Positions 50,395 to 61,700 of a DNA stretch of 64,000 nucleotides are shown in pieces (within the stretch, counting starts at the first letter, position 1; the number at the start of each line of letters is the position of its first letter). The notes under the pieces were generated by a model, which saw only the letters and a program-made list of their open reading frames with translations, ran no database searches and was not told the DNA's origin. The translations under genes were made by a program, and so were the position numbers. The stretch lies in assembly GCA_037783415.1 (NCBI GenBank), contig JAZGTN010000006.1, positions 3,472,001 through 3,536,000 of the forward strand, written 5' to 3'. The stretch comes from Leptasterias polaris. Lineage: Eukaryota > Echinodermata > Asteroidea > Forcipulatida > Asteriidae.

Positions 50395-52551
50395 AGGACC
50401 ACACACTCACTCAGGCACGTAATTTGGGCGGGGGGGAGGGGGACATTTTGCACCCCCAAAAATACCCCCCCCCCCCCCCCAAAAAAAAAAAAACAAAAAA
50501 CATTCCACCATTTTTCTTTTTTAAAGGTGTGCACACAACAAATATATGCGCAAAAATTAACCAAATGAATTAAATTGGGCCTTCATTTTCAAAAAGAAAT
50601 ACAACTGCGACGGGTGTTGGTAATGCGAAGATGTACATTTTCTTTCATATTCGCCCCTCCCCCAAAGTAATTTCTGGTTACAGGCCTGCACTCACTGGGA
50701 AGTTTGAATACTTGGTGTCGCTGCAAACCAGATCTTCTTGTACCTCCAAACCTTCAAATCATTCTTAAGTACTTTAAAGAAGCTAAAACACATCCCATCA
50801 AGCTACAGCGGTGCAACCAATTTGCCATTTTATTTTACAATATCAGCTGAAGAAGTCTTAGCTGCGTATTCACCTTTCTGAACCTGAATATTTTCTTAAA
50901 GCTGTCGAAAAATTTAACTACATGCAGCTAAACGTTTATTTATGAGAAGACTTAGTCATGCTTGGGAATTTTCTTTTTTTCATTTTAAATAAGAAATGAA
51001 AAATTACAAAAATGCTCTTTTCATGGAAGTTTGTCAGAAAGTTTTTCTATAATTTTTTTTATGAGTTTAAAAAATTTTGCAAGCTTGAACATGCATTTCA
51101 AAATGTAATAAAAAATGGCTGGTCCAAGATTTACAAAAGTAACACATTATAAGTTAACATGGAATAAGTTAGCTAAATTTCATTTTCTTAAATGTTTCTT
51201 TCCAAAAAAGAACTAAGAATAAAATAGCCACATATATTCCATTATAGTTATTGGTGGTTTTTGCAGATTTTTTTTTTTTTTGGTGGTAAAGTAAAGACGT
51301 TGGAATTTGTTTTTCTATAGCATGTTGAATTGATAGTTTAATTTTGAGATTCAGCAGTGGTGTAACTGGAAAGGGGGGGGGGGGGGCGGTTCTCTCAATC
51401 AGAATCCTTGCCCCCTTCCAAATGAGATTGGAAAACAATAATAATAATGAAGGGTCATCCCACATCCACCCCCCCCCCCCCCAATAATAATAATCACTTT
51501 GCCCCACAACAAAATATATATATATATAAATAAAATAATGTCTGCTTTTGCCACTGAGATGCAGCACTGCTCGTCCAACAATAGAGAAAGAACTTTGTGT
51601 AATATGTGTGTGATAAATATTCAATCAAATAAAATTTATGACTAAGTCATTATCCATAGTACACATGAACAGATGATACATGAACAGATGAAAGATGTGG
51701 AGAGGTTTTTCAAAAATATCTAATTGAAATTTCCCGGTTGAATTCGGTGAATTTGATGTAAAACTTATCCAGGAATCAAATTATCCAGATAAGAATATCT
51801 GTGTCTAATTTTATTTTTGTTTAACATAAGAAAACATCATACAGTAATCACAAAAATAGTAACTGAAGACTTCTGCTATACATCAAGAAGTGCACCTCCT
51901 GAAATTTATTTCCATGTGGACACCATAAATCCATGTATGGTCATGCATATATAGACAGTTACTATAAACCATGTAACCTTTGTTTACCAAATAGAGCGAC
52001 CTTGTACATTCCACAGCTTACAATGGTCATATGGGCGTAAATTTAAGAGTTTATGCAAAGTAACAGCTGTACAAGTTGTGACATGTGCCCCATTTCTTCA
52101 TATTATAAGTTGATAAAAAATCTTTACCATGCATTACCCATAAAATTTGGGCTGTGTACAAATCATGCTTGCAGGAAGCCGGCCACTCTCAAAATACCCT
52201 GTCACCTAAACACAGTATTTTACACACACCCTTACCTACCCCCACCCCACCCCCAAAAAGTATTTTGTTAATTTTGTTAGGGAGGCATACCTTACAGAAA
52301 AACATAAATTTAAATGATGGTTTCTTATTACCTGATTGAAATTTTACAGTTATCTTCTATCATCCACCCAAGATTGCAAAAGTTAATGTCTTCAGTAAAA
52401 ACAAACAAGAAATCTTCCATAATTGATTTTTTCCCCCAATCATTGTAATTAACTGTGAAAACAAGTTCCATGGGGAATTCAAAACAGGAATTTCATTCAT
52501 CAATAAATGTTCTTGATTAACTTGCAGAAAAAATTAATCAAAACAACATCT
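50395..52551. other. Intergenic stretch, homopolymer-rich
   Basis: C/G and A/T homopolymers at about 50463-50495, 51377-51386 and 51470-51482, and (AT)n at about 51515. One dispersed repeat near 51350-51430 (GGTGTAACTGGAAAGGGG). No gene recognised. Confidence 0.45.
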
Positions 52552-52744
52552 GGGCCCAATTTTATTGAGCTGCTTTGGCAGAAAACATTGCTTAAAAATT
52601 TCCTGCTAAATAAAGATGAGCAGGATACCAGTCACAGACGATCATACATGTGACCATTGATAATTGAGGCGCTAATTTTAATCCGTCAAGCATCATTTTG
52701 TTGGTCTTGGCTATTTTGCTTAAGCAGCTCCAAGAAATTGGGCT
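52552..52744. mobile_element. 'GGGCCCAATTT' MITE, diverged
   Basis: GGGCCCAATTTTATTGAGCT on the left and AGCAGCTCCAAGAAATTGGG on the right; GGATACCAGTCACAGACG in the middle. Confidence 0.7.
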
Positions 52745-53642
52745 TGTGCCTTATTAATATGGTGTAACAGCCATTTTTGTTTTCCCATTCATTTAAAAAC
52801 TAAGGCCCCGTGCAAATTGAATGCTTCAACAGCAGTTGCTGCAGCTAGAACGTCGAAAGGTTCTATTCTTCAACCTTGTTGTTGCAGTCAATCGCTGTAA
52901 CCGCAATCGAAGTCGCTCAATTCGGACCTGTCCCAGGACTGGAATGAGAAATGGTCTGATTCCTTTTGTATTTTTAGCAGGAGTATTTATTTACATTAAC
53001 TGCAAGCAGGAAACAAGACCACAATTACTAACTAGAGAGCTTGTAGTTTCAATAATGTGCCTTAGCAGTGTATAATAACAATATGGAAATGTTAATGTTT
53101 GCTATTATATTTATTTTTCTTAAAGATTTTGAGAAACTTTTAAAAGAAATCTTTGGGGTTGACTGATTAATTGATATAATTTATTGAAACTAATTGTTAA
53201 TTGACATAAAAAAAGTTGTTAACAATGTTTGTCTTTAAACTGTTGAACAGTCAACTGATTAAAACTCTGAGATAAATTGAGAGTCATATCGAAAGAGCTG
53301 TATTGAAGGTGGTAGTGTTTCTTTGTAACTTGAATGTCAATTAATTATTGGGGGAAAATGATCCAGTTCAGTTTGAGAGCTCACTGCAGAGAGTGTCAAT
53401 TCAAAACAAAAATTGTTTGGGGGGGGGGGGCGTGGGGGACCAGAATCTCCTGCTGCACCATTTCGAAATTACCCATGTATTTCTTAAGAAGAAAATTAAA
53501 GGATGAAATGTTCATAATACATCCGATCATAAACAATGGGAGGGATTTTCTTTAGGACTACAAATATTAGGACTACTAAATACATGGGTATTCTCGAAAG
53601 GCACACCAAGATTGAGCAGATCATCAGATTTGATGGAGTAGG

Positions 53643-53994
53643 TTAAAGGGTGTGTACAACATTGGTAAGAATTAAAATATAAATGTTCACAGATTTGCAC
53701 ACAACTTACATGGTACAAAGATGGTCATGGTGGAAAACTTCCCTTTAAATAGTTTTGCTTGAAATGCCATAGTTTTTAGGAAATGAGTAAAATAATAGTC
53801 TTTATCCTGCAGGATAAATTCCGATGTTTGAAAAGAAGTTAAAACACATAAGGTTTTTTTTCACTGTTTTCTCATGACTCCGAAGACCGATTTAGCTTAA
53901 ACTTTCACAGGTTTGTTATTTCATGTATATGTTGGGTCACATCAAGTTTGGATTCAGGTCTTTGGCAATTACCAATGTTGTACACACCCTTTAA
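53643..53994. mobile_element. Intact TTAA-flanked MITE, perfect 25-base TIRs
   Basis: TAAAGGGTGTGTACAACATT plus GGTAA (53644-53668) is exactly inverted at 53969-53993, with TTAA at both borders (53643-53646, 53991-53994). This is the complete reference copy for the fragments at 328, 903, 5697, 7796, 14941 and 19148. TTAA borders suggest piggyBac-type mobilisation; that is an inference. Confidence 0.88.
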
Positions 53995-54599
53995 GTAATT
54001 CCAGTGCACAATTTCAAGAATATCAAGATTTTCCTTAAAGATCTTTACCAAGCACAGGTTTTCACTTCAGGCTCTGGAAAAAACTGGAAGACTGGTAATT
54101 CCAGTGCGCCGTAACGAAAAAAACAAGTTTAGGGTCTTTGCGAAACGCAGGTTTCCCCGGTGTTCAGGCTCGAAAAATGAAAGCCTGTTGTGTGAAGTTT
54201 CGGAAATACACAAAATAAATTGTGACGATTACAACGTTGAAAAATAAAAATAATAAATTCAAGGCGATGGTTATTATATTGTAGTTTAGATAAAATATGT
54301 TACTATCTTTCTTCTACATGATTCTACCCACGTGCATCAAATCATTTTGAGGAAGAGGAACCCTTGCTCAGATCGCCTGATGTCGTTGTCATGTCAATTA
54401 AAATTTTATTTATTTATTTGTAATTTTTTCGGGGGGCGGGTGGGGCGGGGATTTCTTGATCTAGCTGTTTTTTTGTTTCACTAGTTTCTATAGTGAACCT
54501 CAATTTAGAGGAATTTGGGTGTGAGGCGGGAGGCGGTGTTGTACTCGTGCATAGGGAAGATGAGCAAGGTCTTGCATCAAAATAATCATCAATCTTTCA

Positions 54600-54850
54600 T
54601 CATCGATGGATCAATGATGATGACACAAAGAGGAGTCACGCAACAAAGTAGGTTGAGGGCGCCACACTGACAGCCTATTTCGTCTGGTTCTCTACTCGAG
54701 TCACGGTTCATCAACGCATTCCGGAACGTTAAGTTGCCAGACTTGTAAATAACAAACGAGCGAACGAAGCAGACGAAACGTTAACGTCAACCACGAACAT
54801 CGCAAAATGCCTGGCACTTTAGCAGCGCTTTAGTTACGATTTCTTGAAAG
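54600..54850 (+). promoter_or_regulatory. Gene 2 probable promoter and non-coding first exon
   Basis: CpG dinucleotides are frequent here (GGCGCC, CGAGCGAACG, CGAAACGTTAACG) in an otherwise CpG-poor window, as at many invertebrate promoters. The segment ends CTTGAAAG before a GTAGGT donor at 54851. It holds one short upstream ORF (ATG 54807, stop 54831-54833). In the frame of the downstream coding exon it ends with a TGA just before the junction. Transcription start unknown. Confidence 0.5.
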
Positions 54851-55585
54851 GTAGGTCCTCTTAGTCTTAGTCTGATTAAATTGTTCGATGAGCTTAAATA
54901 TAAAGAGGTCTCCAACTGTTTGCTTTCCGGTTTGTCAATACTTACTAGCTGATTTAGGTTTGTTGGCTAGGTTTATTATTTTTGTGTGAACAAAACAATA
55001 TTTTTATATTTTAAATTTTCGTTTTGGCAAAAATGCCGTATCCACCAACTGCCACTTCATTTTAATTCTATCCTTACTTGCCCAGAAAGATTGACGGAAT
55101 GTTTAAAGGCACAGGCGCTTTGAAAAGTGGTATTTCAAAGTGTCAAAATCATAAAAAAACAAAAACAACATATCGGGTCTTGACAACGTTTGGTGGTACT
55201 CTTGACAACGCTGCTCGCCCAAATGCCACTTTTATTTTTATTTATAGTCCTGACTTAGGACACATGTCATGAATGCAGGAGAGTTTCGTCTGTGCAATGA
55301 AATGTTTGCTTGAATCTATTCCTTCCTCTATGCTTGAATTTTCAAGGTCAACAATTTGCGCTTTAGCTACCAATTCCTCAAGAAGAGTATTTTAAAGTCC
55401 AGGATTCATTTAAAAAAAAAGAAAAATCCCTGCTTAATTAAAAGTGGGAGTCGGCAGGCCTGATATTAATGGAGGCAATTGGGAAACAATAATTGTGCCG
55501 GGAAAGTAACTTTATTTAAAGTTAACACTATTAGTATTACAAAACAGGAATTGCATGGACGACTTTATTTATGGGTTATTTACAG

Positions 55586-55733
55586 GATTTGCATGGACAA
55601 TTTGATGTCAAAATGGACGATGTTGACGGTTCATCAGAGGGGGATGAATACTTCCAAGAGATAGCGAGGGGCGCTGAAGAAAGCCTCATACCATTAAAAG
55701 AAGATTTATCAGAATGGCTGACACGGGTACTTG
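55586..55733 (+). CDS. GAS2: Gene 2 first coding exon
   Basis: Acceptor TATTTACAG, donor GTAAGA, phase 1 at the end. The start ATG is at 55613-55615; the exon's first 27 bases are 5' UTR and hold two weak out-of-frame ATGs (55593, 55605). Encodes [20 protein letters not shown], then the first CH helix ([14 protein letters not shown]). Confidence 0.85.
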
Positions 55734-58700
55734 GTAAGATTAAGAGATAGAAAGATACCCTGACCCTAAACCTAGAACTATGTCTTTTATCGAGGTTCGA
55801 TCCGCTGATCGTCTCTACGAACCTCATAGGTAACATGTACAAAATCCTATTTGAAACTTTTTGCCCTTCACGTTTATGCACCTGGAGTTCTCTTTTGAAA
55901 CCAGAGATGATAGCGGAACAAACCCATAGTTCTAGGAGTACCCTGACTTCAGTTGGTAACCAGCGGGGGATAGAGGGGATGGTAGCTCCCCCTCCCCCAC
56001 CCTCAAATGAGATTGAAAAATGTGCAAAAATGTATTTTTGCATGTACTTCCAAAGGCTCCCTCCCAATTTATTTATTTGCCCTCGCTTGCCCCCCCCCCC
56101 CCCAATCTTAAAAATGTAAAGTAAGCTGCTGCCTGAATTACAACTGACAGTTTGTGCTTTTTTAGAAACCTAAAAGACAAACTTCTTGGATGAATGGGGG
56201 TAACTAAAATAGCATCCATCAGGGCTCAAAATTTACACTGGACGTCAGGCCCGAGGTCAGTGATTTTATGTACTGGGCCATTAAACTCATTGCTGAAGCA
56301 GCTGAACAAGTCAGCGGTCTTGTGTTTGTGTGTTCAAATATTGACTTTTTGAAAAAAATGCTTTCAAGAATGAGATTCTGTCTTGGTGCTTGTTCAAAAT
56401 AAAACAGTTAAAATGTTAGCTGTGTATGTATTTTTTTCTCTCATTTCAGTTTCTGGTCTAGTAAAACAAATTCTGGTCTTGTAAACTTTGTGAGCAACAA
56501 GCCCTGTAGTCTTGTTGATTTTACCCGCAAACTTGAGCCCTGATCCATGTTTGACAAATTAATATTCCACCAAAGCTCTGATCGTTAGGATTTGGAACTT
56601 TGTATGGTGGGAATACAGAGGACACCACAGAGACTTGGAAAACACTCACAGAAACACAGATTGGAAGATGTTTTAAGGGTATTGAAATAAAGCCAAGAGA
56701 AATCGGTGGAGGTCAGAGTTAGCCGGAGGTTGCATGTTATAAATTTATCATAATTTGTTTTTAAACGCTTAAAATTTCATCCAATGTTTTAGATGTGATG
56801 ATTGTAGCACTTGGAGGGTTTTGATTATCGCAGCAACAAAATTAGTTTTATTGTGAATAGATGTAACTAAACTTCAATGCAATTCCGCCTAGCTTAGACA
56901 TCAGATTTTTACCAACACCTTAAGCCAAAGAGTCTTTAGGTAGAAAAGAGAATAATTGGAGCAACAACTTTTGAAACTTATTCCTATTTGAAATAACATA
57001 CGAGATAAAACAATCTGAGATAAATAATTACAGCTAGACACGCAATGAGCATTTTTGTTTCGTTTGATTTTAAAACCTGAAATCTTGGAAGCACGATAAG
57101 TTTGTTGGATGTTTGTTTTTGTTTTCTAAACAATAGGGGAAAAAATAACTGCCACTGGTCTTGTGGGTTCGATAGCCAATGGCGTACTTCTATGCAAATT
57201 AGCACAGCTGATTCAAGACAAGGCTGTGGAATGCCAACGAGCGGGAAAAGCTATAGGGGTGAGTAACCGTTGAATTGATTCAAAGATGACGGAAGTACAT
57301 AAATGACTTAAAACTGTAGTAGTTGTGAACTGGGTAGTCCCGTGCAGACCAACTGCCATATAAAAACCCCGTAGTTGCTTAGCACCCCGCCCGATTGTCA
57401 AAAACGCCCCCATACAATTTGTTTGTTTTATACTTTACGCTTTCTCAAAGGAAAACAAATTTAACACCTAGTTATAGAAACTCGGAAGTCATTTAGCACT
57501 GCAACGTGTAGAAGCGTAAATTGACCGTTTACATGTCAAGTTCATCACCTATAGTTGTTGCAGTGATAACTGAACAGATTCCAACTAATAATAATGACTT
57601 GTCAGGTTGGCTCATGTTTCTTCCCTGCCCTCACCTCTGTGGACCCCTGTTCGATTCCCGGACTGGATTCTTGCATGTGGATTGGGTTTCCAGTCTCTAC
57701 CTGAGTGACTGCGTTGTTTTTTTTTTCTCCCACATCTAAAATTGAAATTTCTTCACTGTCTTCTTTAAAAAGTTGGTGTGATGTTTCCATTAGGATCCTT
57801 TGCTGACTGTACAATTCAGATTAAGACTTGGAGTCAAGACTATCAAGTAGCATGGGGCTCAATGCACGCTGCCAGTTGGTTTGCACCAGACTACCCTTTT
57901 CTGTCTGTTGTGGTAGTCTAGGTGCCAGCCTTGTTTTTTTGCTGGCACTACATGCATAGTGAGTGCAGGCTATGCAGATGATATCGTACTGTACTGAGTG
58001 ATTGGAGAAGGGAAAAAAACTCCCTCCCTACCTGCAGAAATTGAAAATAAAGGATGCTGAACAACAAATTTTTGTTACAGGGCCTTACTTTAAATTAAGT
58101 ATCTACCTGTGGAAAGCAAAGTCTGAAATATAAATGAGTGAACAGGTGATCTTGATAAATTCGCCAGCAGCCAAGATGCTGCTGGTTAATATGTGGTGCA
58201 CTGAGACACGTGCATACTACACCCTACCTGACCACGCCATGTTGGCTACCTGTTAATTTTCGCATTAAGTTACTTGTTCTTTCATTTCAATGTAGCATTC
58301 GAACTGCCTCTAGCCATCGGGCTAGCTCGGTGGTCTAGTGGTAAGAAATCTGCTCTAGCAATGCAAAGGTCGTGGGTTCGAATCCCACCTGAGTAATTTG
58401 CCTGTGGATTTTTTTCACAGAACTCGGGAAAGTACCGAATATACAGTGCTTAACACACGTCGGTGTAGAGTAAAAACCAAATTATATTCATTTCAATGTG
58501 TTAACAATTTGGCTCCTCATTATCTACCTGATGACATTGTTTGATACAATTACCGAAATGTTCATGATCATACCCTCAGATCCCATACTGATCACTCCAG
58601 GCTGCATGTCCCAAGAACTAGCCGCTCTTTTGGTGACAATTCTTTCTCTGTAGTAGGGCCACATTTGTGGAACGCTCTTCCCACAACCATTAGGGAAGCA

Positions 58701-61700
58701 TCATCTCTCATCATCCAGAAATTTAAAAAACATCTTTTTGCATAACCAAATGTTTTGTTGGGTTTGTTTGTTTCATGCCTTTGTAATGTATTTGTTTTGT
58801 AAAGCGCTTAGATAGATTGTGAAGGAGCACTATATAAACATATTATGTATGTGTGTTTGTACATTTTTTCGTTGGTGATTTAGAAAATGCCAGTGAAGAA
58901 GCTCAAGTACAGGCAGAATGCCGCTGCAGAATCCTTCTTCGCTCGTGATAATGTGGCCACTTTCTTATCTTGGTGTAGGGACATTGGTCTTGAAGACACT
59001 TGCCTATTCGAAACAGAAGGCCTAGGTAAGTCTTTAACCCTTCAAAGGGGTACTGAAATTATAACTGACATCATGATCATAGCAGGCCTACGGCTGCACA
59101 TGGAATTAAGAACTTTGACCCAGTTACTGAGCAGGGGCACGATGGCTGTCACATCGCAACTATGCTAACGACGGTGCTGATTGTGAATGCCAGCGTGCAT
59201 GCGTGTGCAGTAACTGGGTTAGAGTTCATAATTCCATGTACAGCCACAGGCCTGCTATGATCATGACGACAGTCCACCTTTAAATTACAAACCATAGCGG
59301 CTGCAACAGGCTTGTACCAATAGCTGCACAAACGGCCGTGTGATCCGACCTAATTTCAATCTTGAACCAAAAAGTTCAAACTAAAGGTCATGTCCTGAAT
59401 TGTAATTTTTCAATGTTTCCCATATTAACATGCTGTCTACATTTGTAAAACAGAACACGATTTCTGATTCATATTAATAAAAAAAAAAATATTAAATTGT
59501 ATTAATCTTTTGTTTTTTAAAACAAACAAACAAATTAGCTGTGTATGGGACTGTGGTGATGATTATGCGGAAATGAATGTCCTCTAATGGGTTAATATTG
59601 TCTTCACATCATAAAGACCCCTTGCATTTGATGTAACAAGCCTGCACAGCGCCCTCACTGAGGTTAATAAAGACCTATCATTGACGGAGAATTGTGGGCG
59701 GCGCATACATGGGTGCATTGTTCCATTGTTTGACCTCAGCGATGGCAGCCAATGTAAGGGATCTAGAGTGTAGCCAAACTGTTCCCTGTTTTTTTTTTTT
59801 GTATTGTTTTTGTGTTTTTCACTCATTGAATCAAGGTGTTGACAACCTCCAAAATGCATTAGCTAAGTATTACAAACCTGGAGTTACACCAAGGTCACAG
59901 AGACCATGGTTTATTTATGTTGCCCCTGGTCTTGGCCTTGTTGCCCCTTCAAAACTTTCCCATAGACTTTAAAGATTGTTTAATAAAAGTGCCCTTTGCA
60001 AAATATAAATGGCCTTGCCTCTTGAAATGAAATCAGGCCTGACATTATATTCATCGAAAGGATCATTTAAACCATCCATCCTGAACCAATATTTCAGGTG
60101 TTGATGCTTCTGTAAAACCGAAGGACTGGTTTTTTTTAATTCAAATTGTTGGTCAGAATGCTTTAATAGAGAGATAAGGTGAGGGAACAAAATTGTTTAA
60201 ATAATGAGCTCAGTACAGGAACTTTAATTTGATTGAGTTTCCTATCAGGAAGTAATTCATTTCCCGTTTAGGAAATACTTCTGTTTTTTCAATTGCCCTG
60301 TTCAGTTTCGCTTTCACAGCAAATTATTAGTCACAACCAATTTCATTGAGATGGTCTGATGGAATGTCAAATTCTTTGGCTCATTTTTCGTAAAATCAAA
60401 GTGTTTGTGTTATTTCTTTTTTTAATGGAAAAAACTTGCCTTGATTATTTACAGTTTTCAAAATAAATTAATATGGGTGAAATTAAAAGTCAAATTTACA
60501 CATTGTTTCAACGATTTGTTTTTACTTTATTTAAAAGGAAATGAAAAGTGCTCTTGCTGAAAAAACAAACCAGGCATGATATTCTTGCTACTTTAATCTG
60601 CCTTTTTGATTTTTGTTTTGCCCTCAGAAAAATCAACAAAAAAGTTATTTTTAAGTGGCTTGAAAATGTCTAGCCAAGTTTATACAGTACATGAAGATCA
60701 GCCATTGTAGTTAATAAAATGTTCCTACAAGTTAAATATTGTGCCTGTAGATGTACCTTTCTGGCTAGCAACTTTTTTAGCTGATCAGCTGATTTCACTT
60801 TTTTAATAAAAAAAAATGCTGCCATAGGAAACTGAAAAACACTGATAAAGTTTTGTGCGCTTGGCTGTTTCCTATTTTTTGTGCACTTACAAAAAGACAT
60901 TTTCTTTGAGATTTATACACTTCTAATACAGGAAAAAATAAACTGAAAAGCAAATCCATAACAAAAAGGAAACCAAAACATTGTCAAGAATCTAATTGTC
61001 ATTAAGATGTTGGGTATACTTGCATCAATAAATTAAGTTTGCTAATGTATGTTTTATCGTTTGAATTTCGTAACTTACTTAATTGCAATATGTCGTAGCT
61101 GAACGGTCCAGACAGGCATGTGGTTTGTCAGGTTTTTTTTTCCTGATTTTAGGATTTTTCACTGCACCTTCATATTTTCTTGAAAGAGGCAAACTTGCCA
61201 TCACAGAGATGAAAATACTTGGACCTTGTTATGACCAGACCTTCAGATATCTATTTGAAATGATGTAGAGAGTCTGTAAACCTCTCACATGTAACATTCT
61301 GTACATTCAGGAGCTTCATTTCCACCACCAAGAGGAAATTATTATCAAATTTCAAGGATTTTTCATTGTCAAACAATCTCATCTCTGTCTCGAGCATTGA
61401 ACTCAACTTCTGATGGCTGAGTTGTCGTAGTGTGGACTTGAGACCGGGTTATGACACTTGTGTTCTTGGACAAGACGCGTAACTATAACTGCTTCTCATG
61501 ACCCAGGAACAAATGGGTACCTGAGAATGTAGAGATTGTTGATTTAAATGATTAGCAACCTGTGCACCAATTTGGCTGTCAGTGCTGCATACTACAAGGG
61601 AGTTAAGATGGTTTCAAGATTATTGCTTAAAGGGTAGTAATAGTGTAAGTTGCTTTAATACAATGTTTGAAAAGGCCCAATAACTGCCTGTTCTTACTAA

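Noticed and set aside
50138..50410. 90-codon minus-strand ORF
   Set aside because: It is the translated inside of a perfect-TIR MITE.
55078..55272. 64-codon ORF between gene 2 exons
   Set aside because: No homology recognised and no splice signals that fit the phase of the next exon.
58320..58392. Functional tRNA gene
   Set aside because: A and B boxes are good, but the acceptor stem does not close and a SINE body follows; a second copy is at 43,430-43,610.
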